Assembly: GCA_022841885.1 (NCBI GenBank)
Contig: JALHQP010000020.1
Location: 1 to 40,699 of the forward strand
Length of the DNA stretch: 40,699 bases
Origin: Aquincola sp.
Lineage (GTDB): Bacteria > Pseudomonadota > Gammaproteobacteria > Burkholderiales > Burkholderiaceae_C
Direction: 5' to 3'
Within the stretch, counting starts at the first letter, position 1, and each line of letters opens with the position of its first letter. Shown here piece by piece: positions 9,092 to 16,270 of this stretch. The notes under the pieces are model-generated. The model searched no databases. It saw only the letters and a program-made list of their open reading frames with translations, and was not told the DNA's origin. The translations under genes and the position numbers were made by a program.

Positions 9092-10300
9092 ATGGCAAGG
9101 GACAAGGGCCAACTGACGGACCTGCAACTCAGGCACTGGATCAAGGCCGGCAAGCCGCTGGCGAAGGCCGACGGCGACGGCCTCACCTTCACGTTCTCGG
9201 CCGCCGGCGTGGCCGGCTGGATCCTGCGATACCGGCACGGCGGCCGTCGCCGCGAGCTGTCCATCGGTCGCTATCCCGACATCGGCCTGGCCGACGCGCG
9301 CGGCATTGCCACCATCAAGCGCGCCGAGATCATGCAGGGCCGCAACCCGGCCGCCGACAAGCAGAAGGCCAAGGCCACGGCCGCGAAGGACTGGACCGTG
9401 CGCGAGCTGGCGAAGGACTACCGCGCCAAGAAGCTGGTGAGCCTGGCGCACAGCACGCAGGTGAGCTACGGCCGACACCTGAAGCGCGTGGAGAAGAAGC
9501 TCGGCGCGCTGACGGTGCGCGAGATCGAGGCCTCCGATGTCGTCGCCCTCATCGAGGGCAGCGGTCTGACCTGGGGCGAGTCGAACATGCTGTTGATCAC
9601 CACCAAATGCCTGTTCACGCACGCGTGCGGCAAGCGGCTGATCAACGTGAACCCGTGCCACGGGATCATGTTGTCGGCATTGCTGGGTGAGCGCCCGCCG
9701 AAGCGACAGCGGTTGATGCTGACGCGCGACGAGATCCAGTTGCTGCTGGGTGCCGACCTGCGCCGACGCAATGCGCTGGCCATCCGCGTCCTGCTGGCCA
9801 CTGCCGTGCGCAGCGCCGAGATCTACCAGGCGAAGTGGGTGGATGTCGACCTGGATGGCGCGCAGTGGCACATCCCGAAGAGCAAGACCGGCGCGGCGAT
9901 GGACATCCCGCTGGCCCCGGCCGTGATCGACTGGTTCAAGGAACTGCGCACGCTGGCCGGCGAATCGGCTTACGTGCTGCCCGCGCATTCACGCAGCCGA
10001 GCCGCGCGCCACGGCGGCGACACCCACCTCAACAAGGACACTCTGCGCGAAGCCATCGACCACTGGCTGCGGACCGAGGAGCCCGCCGTGCGCCGCTTCA
10101 CGCCGCACGACCTGCGCAGCACGATGAAGTCGCACATGCGCGCGCTGGGTGTGCCGCGGGACATCTCGGAGATGTGCCTGAATCACAAGCTGTCGGGGGT
10201 CGAAGGGATCTACGACCGGCACACGTACTTTGAGGAGAGGCGAGAGGCGTTGGAGCGCTGGGCCGACTGGTTGGCTGCCTGCGAGACTCAACGTAGCTGA
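9092..10300 (+). CDS. int: Tyrosine-type site-specific integrase (P4-like, DUF4102 N-terminus)
   Basis: A 402-residue integrase of the phage-P4/CP4-57 type. Residues ~1-100 are the arm-binding DUF4102 domain (GWILRYRHGGRRRELSIGRY then LADAR), followed by a core-binding SAM-like domain and the catalytic domain. Catalytic residues visible are R240 (in AVRSAEIYQAKW), H339 and R342 (HDLR), H365 (LNHKLSG) and the nucleophile Y374 (IYDRHTY), so it should be active. The ATG at 9092 follows GGGGG at a suitable distance; a GTG six bases upstream is also possible. It is oriented away from attL with phased repeats directly upstream. The likely target is the 3' end of rng, which is not among the common tRNA targets. 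Confidence 0.93.
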   Translation: MARDKGQLTDLQLRHWIKAGKPLAKADGDGLTFTFSAAGVAGWILRYRHGGRRRELSIGRYPDIGLADARGIATIKRAEIMQGRNPAADKQKAKATAAKDWTVRELAKDYRAKKLVSLAHSTQVSYGRHLKRVEKKLGALTVREIEASDVVALIEGSGLTWGESNMLLITTKCLFTHACGKRLINVNPCHGIMLSALLGERPPKRQRLMLTRDEIQLLLGADLRRRNALAIRVLLATAVRSAEIYQAKWVDVDLDGAQWHIPKSKTGAAMDIPLAPAVIDWFKELRTLAGESAYVLPAHSRSRAARHGGDTHLNKDTLREAIDHWLRTEEPAVRRFTPHDLRSTMKSHMRALGVPRDISEMCLNHKLSGVEGIYDRHTYFEERREALERWADWLAACETQRS

Positions 10301-10443
10301 GTTCGCACGCCTCGTAAGCAAGCCCATCTTGGGGGAAGTGCGGAAAAGTTGCGGTCGTCGACCAGGGATTCTTCTGGATCCGGTTGGGTGGGCCGCGTAT
10401 AACGTGTCTGCACAGGCATTCGCGTTGCACTCCAGGAGGTGCC

Positions 10444-10668
10444 ATGCAGTTCGACGACATCAAGACCGAGACCCTCAACCTGCGTGTGTCGCCAACCTTC
10501 AAGGCGGCTTTGAAGGCGCTGGCGGACGCTGAGCACCGGAGCATGGTGAACATGCTTGAGACGCTGGTGCTTGAAAGAACCAAGGCGGTCGCCAGCCTGA
10601 AGTCGCCAATCAAGAGTCAACCGGGGCAGGCCAAGCGTCCTGGGCGTGCACTTTCTCGCGTTGCCTGA
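10444..10668 (+). CDS. Small ribbon-helix-helix (RHH/Arc-type) DNA-binding protein
   Basis: A 74-residue protein beginning MQFDDIKTETLNLRVSPTF. The pattern of a short beta strand (TLNLRVS) followed by two helices (FKAALKALADAEHRSMVNML, then ETLVLERTK) is that of an RHH DNA-binding fold; the C-terminus is a basic Pro/Lys tail. An excellent Shine-Dalgarno (AGGAGGT, 10435-10441) fixes the ATG at 10444. A TATAAC at 10398-10403 could be its -10 box, without a clear -35. Its last 23 bases overlap the GTG start of the next gene, so the two are translationally linked. RHH proteins of this size act as antitoxins, plasmid or island regulators, or excisionase-like factors. Which one applies is not shown by the sequence; auto-regulation of the two-gene unit is my inference. 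Confidence 0.75.
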   Translation: MQFDDIKTETLNLRVSPTFKAALKALADAEHRSMVNMLETLVLERTKAVASLKSPIKSQPGQAKRPGRALSRVA

Positions 10669-12730
10669 CCGCAGCGATGCAGGCATCCTCGCGCTGACTC
10701 GCTACCTCTCACAGTCCAAGGTTCTGGTCGACGGGCTCGTGGAGGACATGGCTCGCTCTGCGCCGGAGGCGTTGGTGGTGGCCATGCGTCGGGCTCGCCT
10801 GGTGCTGGCGCCAGATTCACCCCAGCTGCAGGCGCTCCGAATCGTGCGCACGCTCAGCCCGATCGTGGACGAGGCGGTCCGGGTGCACGACGTGCTGGTG
10901 GGGGCCTATCGAGAACGAGAAGTCGATCTGGCCCGCTGGAAGTCGACGCTCGAGGACACGACGGCCTTCGAACTGCTGGTGCTGGCAAGCCTGCATGCCT
11001 ATGAGCACCTTGTACCGCACACGATGACTGGCAAGTCTTTGGTGGAGGAGCGCGACGATCGGCTGGACGTTCACTGGGATGCGATCAACGACCTGCTGAC
11101 CTGGAAGCTGCGGACGACACAGCGAGAGACCTTGAAGCTCGACGACGAGGTCATCGGCCCCTCGCTGAAGCGATACCTGTCTCCGCTTCTGTTCCCTGAT
11201 CGTGAGCCACCGACCGAGCTCGTCGCCAGGCTTCAAGCCTTTGCGGGCCTCCTGGCGGCGCAGGTCGAGCTGAACGCCTTTCTGTCCCGCAGCGTCGACG
11301 CGCACTGCTTCGACGACTCGGTGCGCTTCGTTCTTGTCGACAACCGCCGCCTACATCTGGAGGAGATCGATCCAGCGGCCAAGGCGAAGTGGTTTCGCGA
11401 CGGCAAGAAGCTGGAGCTGCTGCCGGGTTACTGGCTCCATCGTGCGTTCCATGACTTCGCCGCGTCCGATATGGTTCATGTCCGTATCGGGCGGCCAGAG
11501 AACGAGGCCGAAAACAGGCTGGCTTACATCCGTGCCATGGCCACCCAGCTGCGACTACGCGAGGTCTATGGCGTCGCTGATACGGTGACCGCGCATACCG
11601 GTGAAACCGCCGACATGTTTCAGGCCTTGCTGTCTCTGGAGCTGACGGCACGCTTCTTCATGCTGGACTTCATCGTGCCGTTCGTGGAAGGCTCCGAGCA
11701 GGCCGGCGACTGGATTGTGTCGCTCCGCCGGCTCGCCATGCGTGGTCTGATCAACGGTATGCAGAATCGCTTTCCGCTCACTTGGTCGGGCCGCGCCGAG
11801 AAGGTCAGCAAGACCACGGGGTGGACGGTCACGCCGAGCCAGCCTGCGGGAAGTGCCCGCATGGCGGCGGCGATCCTGGACTTATGGACCCACGACATGG
11901 TCTCCGAGGCCGAGCGCCTGCAGAAGGGCGAACCCGGCCTGGCGCCGAGGCTCATCGAGCGTCCGTACCTAAAGTTCGGACACCAGTTGGTTCAGCTGCC
12001 ATGGGTGGCCGCCCTGCAGAGCAACGGCACGGCAGCGATCAACAACCTGCGACGGCTGGCGGCGCGGCGTGGCGAAGCCGCCGAGGAAACGAGGCGCATC
12101 GAGAGCCAGCTCGCAACGCTGCTGCGTGGGCGAGGATTTCGTGTACTGCTGAACTGGCAGCCACCAGCGGAGCGGCGCGATGCCGGCGAAGTGGATGTGA
12201 TTGCAGCGCTGGACGGGCATCTGTTCGTCCTTGAGGTCAAGTCGACCTACATCCGGCGCTCGATGCATGAGGCCTGGCTGCATGCGTCTACGACCTTGCG
12301 GAAGGCCGGATTGCAGCTGCGGCGCAAGATCGATGTCGTTCAGTGGGTCTTTGGTACGGATGCTGAGCTGTGCGAGGTGCTGGGTTTCGCGCGAGGGCAG
12401 CCGCCACAGCGCGTTCACGGATGGATCGTGGACACGTCGATCGAGTCAGACCACGAGCGGTTCAGCGGCTTCCTCAAGGTGTCGCTGGAGGAGGTGATCG
12501 TGGCGCTGCGTGACGACCGGCACCTGCTTGGTGACCCTGAAGGGCTCTGGTCCGGACAACTGCCGGCCTCGCGTGAGGCGGCGGACCAGGAGCTGCATGC
12601 AAGCTTGTACCCGGCGGGGTTCAGTGCAGAGCGGTTCGTCGAGGTGGTGGAGGGTGAACTGGTCTGGGCCGAGTTCGGCGTGGGCCCCGATCCAGCCTGG
12701 GGAAAGACAAGGCTCTTTAGAGAAAGTTGA
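10646..12730 (+). CDS. Large uncharacterised protein with C-terminal PD-(D/E)XK nuclease signature
   Basis: A 694-residue protein. Residues ~1-470 are mostly helical and match nothing I recognise; no ATPase Walker motifs, HEPN, TIR or membrane segments are visible. Residues ~475-610 show a restriction-endonuclease-like pattern: helix glutamate E486 in RRIESQLATLLRGRGFRVLL, then D517 in AGEVDVIAAL, then E530-V-K532 in LFVLEVKST. The E-x30-D-x12-E-x-K spacing fits PD-(D/E)XK enzymes of the Mrr/NERD kind. The block YLKFGHQLVQLPWVAAL just before it looks conserved and may position the nuclease. The start is taken as GTG 10646, overlapping the RHH gene; it has a weak ribosome site, and an internal ATG near residue 35 is the main alternative. 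The setting in an island beside a toxin-antitoxin pair suggests nucleic-acid-directed defence, which is inference only. Confidence 0.75.
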   Translation: MHFLALPDRSDAGILALTRYLSQSKVLVDGLVEDMARSAPEALVVAMRRARLVLAPDSPQLQALRIVRTLSPIVDEAVRVHDVLVGAYREREVDLARWKSTLEDTTAFELLVLASLHAYEHLVPHTMTGKSLVEERDDRLDVHWDAINDLLTWKLRTTQRETLKLDDEVIGPSLKRYLSPLLFPDREPPTELVARLQAFAGLLAAQVELNAFLSRSVDAHCFDDSVRFVLVDNRRLHLEEIDPAAKAKWFRDGKKLELLPGYWLHRAFHDFAASDMVHVRIGRPENEAENRLAYIRAMATQLRLREVYGVADTVTAHTGETADMFQALLSLELTARFFMLDFIVPFVEGSEQAGDWIVSLRRLAMRGLINGMQNRFPLTWSGRAEKVSKTTGWTVTPSQPAGSARMAAAILDLWTHDMVSEAERLQKGEPGLAPRLIERPYLKFGHQLVQLPWVAALQSNGTAAINNLRRLAARRGEAAEETRRIESQLATLLRGRGFRVLLNWQPPAERRDAGEVDVIAALDGHLFVLEVKSTYIRRSMHEAWLHASTTLRKAGLQLRRKIDVVQWVFGTDAELCEVLGFARGQPPQRVHGWIVDTSIESDHERFSGFLKVSLEEVIVALRDDRHLLGDPEGLWSGQLPASREAADQELHASLYPAGFSAERFVEVVEGELVWAEFGVGPDPAWGKTRLFRES

Positions 12731-12935
12731 CTTGCTCTGTGAGAAGTCATGTGTACACGGCACGCCCGCCCCCTTGCAGACCCAGAGCCACCGAAGACTG
12801 CGGCATGACGGGCCAGGCGCGAAGCAATGTGGTCGATGTGGGGCCCTCGCCAGCATCGTTGCCCGCGTCCGCGTTCGTGTCAGCCGGACCGGCGACAATG
12901 GAACATTGGCATATCAAGGGACGGATGAGGCGACC
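12731..12935. other. 205-base gap between the nuclease gene and the toxin-antitoxin pair
   Basis: No credible gene is seen; the short frames here lack ribosome sites and recognisable sequence. It contains GACAAT at 12894-12899, a promoter-like hexamer 36 bases before the mntA start, which may give the toxin-antitoxin pair its own promoter. No strong intrinsic terminator is visible after the nuclease gene, so read-through is possible. Confidence 0.4.
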
Positions 12936-13226
12936 GTGACCCGCGCGCAGGTGCTGCAACAACTGGCCGCGAGCAAAGCCGAACTGGCGACTCGGTTCGG
13001 CGTCACTGGTCTCGCGCTCTTCGGATCGGTGGTCCGGGACGCGGCGCGTGCCGACAGCGACGTGGACATCCTGGTTTCGTTCGACGGGCCGGCCGCGTCG
13101 GCGCGGTACTTCGGCGTCCAGTTCTTCCTCGAAGATCTGCTCGGCCGGCCGGTCGACCTGGTCACCAACAAGGCGCTTCGCCCTGAGCTTCGGCCCTATG
13201 TCGAACGCGAGGCCGTGCATGTCTGA
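12936..13226 (+). CDS. mntA: MntA-type minimal nucleotidyltransferase antitoxin
   Basis: A 96-residue nucleotidyltransferase-fold protein with the GSX10DXD motif of MntA: G30-S31 (LFGSVVR), then D42 and D44 (SDVDILVSF). In type VII toxin-antitoxin systems MntA transfers AMP groups from ATP to a tyrosine next to the HEPN active site and so silences the HepT RNase. The start is GTG 12936, preceded by GATGAGG, giving MTRAQVLQQLAASKAEL, a normal N-terminus for the family. Its stop lies eight bases inside the toxin gene, the usual translational coupling. All catalytic residues are present, so the antitoxin should be active even though its partner is damaged. Confidence 0.88.
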   Translation: MTRAQVLQQLAASKAELATRFGVTGLALFGSVVRDAARADSDVDILVSFDGPAASARYFGVQFFLEDLLGRPVDLVTNKALRPELRPYVEREAVHV

Positions 13227-13567
13227 CGGCGTTCGCGAGTGGCGCTTCTATGTCGACGACATGATCGTCTTCGCCGAGAAGGTGCTGGCCTATACGGCTG
13301 GGGTGGATCAGCCGGCTTTCGTCGCCAACTCGCTGGTCTACGACGCGACGCTACGCAATCTCGAGCTGATGGGCGAGGCAGCGACCCACGTGCCCGACGA
13401 CGTGCGGCAGGCGCACCCTGAGGTGCCTTGGCGCATGGTCATCGCGACACGCAACCGCCTCGTCCACGCCTATCTCGGCATCGACAACGACGCTTTGGAG
13501 CATTGTCGTCACCGACGTCACTGCGCTCTTGCCGATGCTGCGCGCGGTGCGGTCGGGTCCGCCATGA
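13219..13567 (+). pseudogene. hepT: HepT-type HEPN toxin, frameshifted near its C-terminus
   Basis: From ATG 13219 the product MSDGVREWRFYVDDMIVFAE... is a HEPN/DUF86 protein. The RNase motif RX4H is R78-N-R-L-V-H83, followed by A-Y85, giving the RX4HXY motif whose tyrosine MntA adenylylates. After GIDNDA (residues 87-92) the frame slips. In the frame used it reads LEHCRHRRHCAL, while the neighbouring frame gives WSIVVTDVTALLPMLRAV and stops at 13565-13567, which is the expected family tail. One inserted or two missing bases near 13496 explain this. As sequenced the open frame continues to 13728 through the right attachment site, giving a 169-residue protein with an aberrant tail. The catalytic core is complete, so residual activity is possible. 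A sequencing error cannot be excluded. Confidence 0.75.
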
Positions 13568-13615
13568 TTCGCGTTCACGCCGACCCACGGGGTCTCGCGA
13601 AAGCCCATGCCGTGC

Positions 13616-13635
13616 AGGTAGCCAGACGGGTAGCT
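13616..13635 (+). repeat. Two phased 12-bp arm-type integrase sites (right)
   Basis: AGGTAGCC at 13616-13623 and GGGTAGCT at 13628-13635 repeat the left-end octamer in the same orientation, again starting 12 bases apart, about 73-92 bases inside the right core. Shared sequence, shared pitch and position near the core support their being the attP' arm of the integrase recombination site. Confidence 0.65.
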
Positions 13636-13704
13636 CGAAGCGGCACCCGCCCAGGGTGTGAACGCAAGTCGTTGTCCCATCAACGCTTTCCGAATCCGCC
13701 CCCT

Positions 13705-13728
13705 CAATACGACATCGTGCTGCTGTGA
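13705..13728 (+). other. attR: displaced native 3' end of rng
   Basis: The codons here read P-Q-Y-D-I-V-L-L-stop in the frame that corresponds to the RNase G C-terminus, matching the current rng end Q-Y-D-I-V-L-M at 8883-8906. The core TACGACAT is at 13708-13715. DNA right of the core (13716 onward) is original chromosome. QYDIVLL/QYDVVLL is the ending I expect for betaproteobacterial RNase G, so this is the older, native end. Confidence 0.75.
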
Positions 13729-13745
13729 GTCAGCGGAACGGCGCT

Positions 13746-13762
13746 GAGGCCGCAATGGCCTC
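13746..13762. terminator. Short hairpin between attR and the minus-strand lipoprotein gene
   Basis: GAGGCC (13746-13751) and GGCCTC (13757-13762) form a perfect 6-bp stem around GCAAT. It lies directly after the native rng end and directly after the convergent lipoprotein stop codon, where a bidirectional terminator would be expected. There is no T-run on either side, so efficiency would be low. Confidence 0.35.
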
Positions 13763-14182
13763 TTAGCCGCACTCGCCTGGCAGTGCTTTGACGACCAGCG
13801 TGCTGTCTGCGCTCAGGCCAGGCCGAAAGGCAACGCAAGCCTTAGGCTCAAGCTTGTAGTTCAGGTCGACCACGCGTGTCGAGCCGTCTTTCATCTTGAT
13901 GGTAGTTCGGTAGAACCAGTCCGCGTTGCGGATCGCCTCCATGAGAGGGACTACTGCAATGGCCGCTGCGGCTGTCTGGGGGCTGGCGATCGCGGGCGTG
14001 GGCGGCTCCGACGACCGCTGAACATGAACACGGTCGACGGCCGCAACTACGCCGACTGCCAGGGTGCCCCGCTCTTCCGGCGATTGGCTCCATGCGTCCA
14101 CGGTTTCGTCGGGCACGGTCGAGGATAGGCCGGCACAGCCGGTGGTCAGCAGGAGTACAGACAACAGATGGAGGAGGCGCAT
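13763..14182 (-). CDS. Hypothetical small lipoprotein
   Basis: A 139-residue protein starting MRLLHLLSVLLLTTGCAGLSS: a positively charged N-terminus, a hydrophobic core, and the lipobox LTTGC with the lipidated cysteine at residue 16. An Ala-rich hydrophobic stretch (TAAAAIAVVPLMEAI) follows mid-protein, then a C-terminal domain containing KDGSTRVVDLNYKLEPKACV with two cysteines that may pair. The C-terminal part reads like a small periplasmic beta domain, but I do not recognise a family. The frame stays open upstream of the chosen ATG, but only the signal peptide argues for a start, and no clear ribosome site is present. It is divergent from a second lipoprotein 69 bases away and lies outside the island. 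Confidence 0.6.
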   Translation of the reverse strand: MRLLHLLSVLLLTTGCAGLSSTVPDETVDAWSQSPEERGTLAVGVVAAVDRVHVQRSSEPPTPAIASPQTAAAAIAVVPLMEAIRNADWFYRTTIKMKDGSTRVVDLNYKLEPKACVAFRPGLSADSTLVVKALPGECG

Positions 14183-14251
14183 GGCGTTCGGCGGAGCGGC
14201 GAGTGCCGCAAGTATGCTTGTGACTGTCGCAGCAAAACGGCAAGCACTACT

Positions 14252-14593
14252 GTGAGCAATGTGTACTTCGCGCTCCCGGCATGGCTGGCCCTTGCAGGGT
14301 GCGCATCGAGCGCTGCGTTGCATGACACGGTAGCCGTGCATGGACGAATCCTCGAGACCTTTCTCGCTTCTGCCTCGCTGAGCCAGGGTGTTCACAACGC
14401 CGGCCTGTTCCAAGGCAGCGCGTTCGGCAACCTCGTGATCTCAGCAGCGGGCGAGCCGCCGCACACGATCTACGTCCTGGTCTTGCCCGACGGCACGAAG
14501 CGGTTCGCTTGCAGCAGGGACATGTTCCCCATCGGCGCGTGCGTCAGTGTTAAGACGGAGCGCGCGAGAACCACGCAGGAGTCATGGACGTAA
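14252..14593 (+). CDS. Hypothetical small lipoprotein, divergent partner
   Basis: A 113-residue product from GTG 14252: MSNVYFALPAWLALAGCASS has a short signal peptide with lipobox LALAGC (cysteine 17). The rest contains FGNLVISAAGEPPHTIYVLV and a pair of cysteines (FACSRDMFPIGACVSV), suggesting a small disulfide-bonded periplasmic domain. No family is recognised. A second GTG at 14261 is possible, and neither has a strong Shine-Dalgarno. It lies head-to-head with the other lipoprotein gene, so they share a short divergent promoter region. Base composition is less GC-rich than the housekeeping genes by eye, so horizontal origin is possible. Confidence 0.5.
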   Translation: MSNVYFALPAWLALAGCASSAALHDTVAVHGRILETFLASASLSQGVHNAGLFQGSAFGNLVISAAGEPPHTIYVLVLPDGTKRFACSRDMFPIGACVSVKTERARTTQESWT

Positions 14594-14755
14594 GGCGCGT
14601 CGACGGTGAGCGCGTCGACGGGGTGCGCCTGAAATCAGGCCAATCCACGACAGGTCAGCACTGTGACGTAGACGAATGGATTGACAGCTTGGGTTCGGAA
14701 GCCGCCGCCGCTGTCACACTCCATGCCGCCAAGTCCTGCTGGAGGGTGCCTTGTG

Positions 14756-16261
14756 ATGATTCGCCGATTGCGGCGCTGGACCGCCTGTGTGCTGCTGGCC
14801 TTCAGCATCCCGTGGTCCGCTGTGGCCGCCGCCGACGACAGCCCGATGGGCTTCGTCGAGGCCCAGATCGCCGCCAATACCGGCAAGACCGGCCTCTACG
14901 TGCTCGAGACCGGCACCGAGGCGCTGCTGGCGCGCGCGTGGCTGGTCGAGAACGCGCGCCAGACGATCGAGGTGCAGTACTTCATCTGGAGCAGCGACAA
15001 CATCGGCATCCTCGCGGCCGAAGCGCTGCTGCGCGCGGCCGAGCGCGGCGTGAAGGTGCGGGTGATCGTCGACGACCTGCTGATCGACGCGCCGGACCGC
15101 TCGCTGCTGGCGCTGGCCCTGCACCCGAACATCGAGATCCGCATCTACAACCCGCAGACCTCGGTGGGTGTGCCCCTGCCCAAGCGCGTGCTCAACCTGC
15201 TCGCCAACTTCCGTGGCGTCAACCAGCGCATGCACGACAAGACCTTCGTGGTCGACGGCAAGATCGCGATCACCGGCGGGCGCAACATGGCCGCCGAGTA
15301 CTTCGACTACAACCACGCGTACAACTTCCGCGACCGCGACGCGCTCGTGCTGGGCGCGGCCGTCAAGCCCATGCAGGCCAACTTCGAAGCCTTCTGGCGC
15401 AGCGAGCTCGCCGTGCCGGTCGAGCAGCGCTTCGAGGGCCTCGGCCTGCTGCAGAAGAATGTGCAGGTCGGCGACGCCGAGGTGCAGCAGGTCTACCGCG
15501 AGCTGCGTGCGTACGCGAAGTTGCCCGAGAACTTCGCGCCCGAGGTGAGGGCGGCGATCGCCGACACGCCGAGCTCATTCGCCCGCCTGGCGCAGCAGAT
15601 GCGCTGGGGCGACGTGGCCTTCATCCACGACCGGCCGGGCAAGAACGCGAAGGGGCTGGGCCTCGCGGGCGGCGGCGAGTCCACCTCGGCGCTGGCGCGG
15701 CTGCTGCAAGGCGCGCAGCGCAGCGTCGTCATCCAGTCGCCCTACCTCGTGCCCTCGGAGGAGGCGCTGGCGTTGCTGCAGCAGTTGCGCGCGCGTGGCG
15801 TGGCAGTGCGCATCAGCACCAACTCGATGGCCTCCACCGACAACCTGCCGGCCTTCAGCGGCTACCGCAACCAGCGCGAGCGCCTGCTCGCGATGGGCGT
15901 GCAGGTGCACGAGTACAAACCGGCGCCGCAGGTGCAGCAGCAACTGATCCAGCGCCTGACGGCGCTGCCGCGCATCGCGCCGGTGTTCTCGCTGCACGCC
16001 AAGACCCTGGTGGTCGACGGCCGCACGCTCTACATCGGCACCTTCAACTTCGACCCGCGTTCGGAGAACCTGAACACCGAGGTCGGCGTCGTGGTGACGG
16101 ACGAGGTGCTGGCGCGCGCGGTGCAGGCGTCGATCGAGACCGACATGGCACCGGGCAACAGCTGGGACGCGGCCACCGACGACCCCGATCAGCATGCGCC
16201 GCTGGCCAAGCGCAGCAAGGTGCGGCTGTTCCAGTGGCTGCCGCTCAGATCTCTGCTCTGA
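14756..16261 (+). CDS. Secreted phospholipase D-family protein (two HKD motifs)
   Basis: A 501-residue protein with a cleavable signal peptide (MIRRLRRWTACVLLAFSIPW then SAVAAADD) and two HKD motifs: H160-x-K162-x4-D167 (HDKTFVVDGKIAITGGRN) and H414-x-K416-x4-D421 (HAKTLVVDGRTLYIGTFNF). Two such motifs form the single active site of the PLD superfamily, which includes phospholipase D, cardiolipin synthase and some nucleases. The Clostridium/YbhO-like layout with RSENLNTEVGVVV after the second motif suggests phospholipid or cardiolipin chemistry in the periplasm, but the substrate is not determined. ATG 14756 follows GGAGGG, and a GTG three bases before is equally usable. A 162-base leader region upstream holds a TTGACA at 14681 without a matching -10. 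Confidence 0.85.
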   Translation: MIRRLRRWTACVLLAFSIPWSAVAAADDSPMGFVEAQIAANTGKTGLYVLETGTEALLARAWLVENARQTIEVQYFIWSSDNIGILAAEALLRAAERGVKVRVIVDDLLIDAPDRSLLALALHPNIEIRIYNPQTSVGVPLPKRVLNLLANFRGVNQRMHDKTFVVDGKIAITGGRNMAAEYFDYNHAYNFRDRDALVLGAAVKPMQANFEAFWRSELAVPVEQRFEGLGLLQKNVQVGDAEVQQVYRELRAYAKLPENFAPEVRAAIADTPSSFARLAQQMRWGDVAFIHDRPGKNAKGLGLAGGGESTSALARLLQGAQRSVVIQSPYLVPSEEALALLQQLRARGVAVRISTNSMASTDNLPAFSGYRNQRERLLAMGVQVHEYKPAPQVQQQLIQRLTALPRIAPVFSLHAKTLVVDGRTLYIGTFNFDPRSENLNTEVGVVVTDEVLARAVQASIETDMAPGNSWDAATDDPDQHAPLAKRSKVRLFQWLPLRSLL

Positions 16262-16270
16262 CGCGGTGCG

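Larger units (their letters stand above)
8886..13715. mobile_element. Small integrative genomic island in rng (about 4.8 kb)
   Basis: The island is bounded by the duplicated TACGACAT core in a duplicated rng end. Just inside the left end lie a tyrosine integrase and three 12-base arm repeats; just inside the right end lie two more repeats. Cargo is an RHH protein, a large PD-(D/E)XK protein, and an MNT-HEPN toxin-antitoxin pair. There are no replication, conjugation, capsid or excisionase genes that I can identify, so it is a minimal satellite-like or passively transferred island. Codon use inside (more CGA, CTT, GTT and similar) looks less strictly GC-biased than the flanks, by eye only. Integration at rng is inferred from the two ends; an empty site in a relative would prove it. 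Confidence 0.8.

Noticed and set aside
12727-12939. 70-codon plus-strand frame between the nuclease and mntA genes
   Set aside because: No ribosome site, no recognisable sequence, and it overlaps the mntA start region.
13763-14593. Lipoprotein pair as additional island cargo
   Set aside because: Both genes lie to the right of the reconstructed right attachment site, so they belong to the chromosome as far as the boundary analysis goes.
14681-14710. TTGACA upstream of the phospholipase D-family gene as a -35 box
   Set aside because: No -10-like hexamer lies at 16-18 bases; the expected position is GCCGCC repeats.
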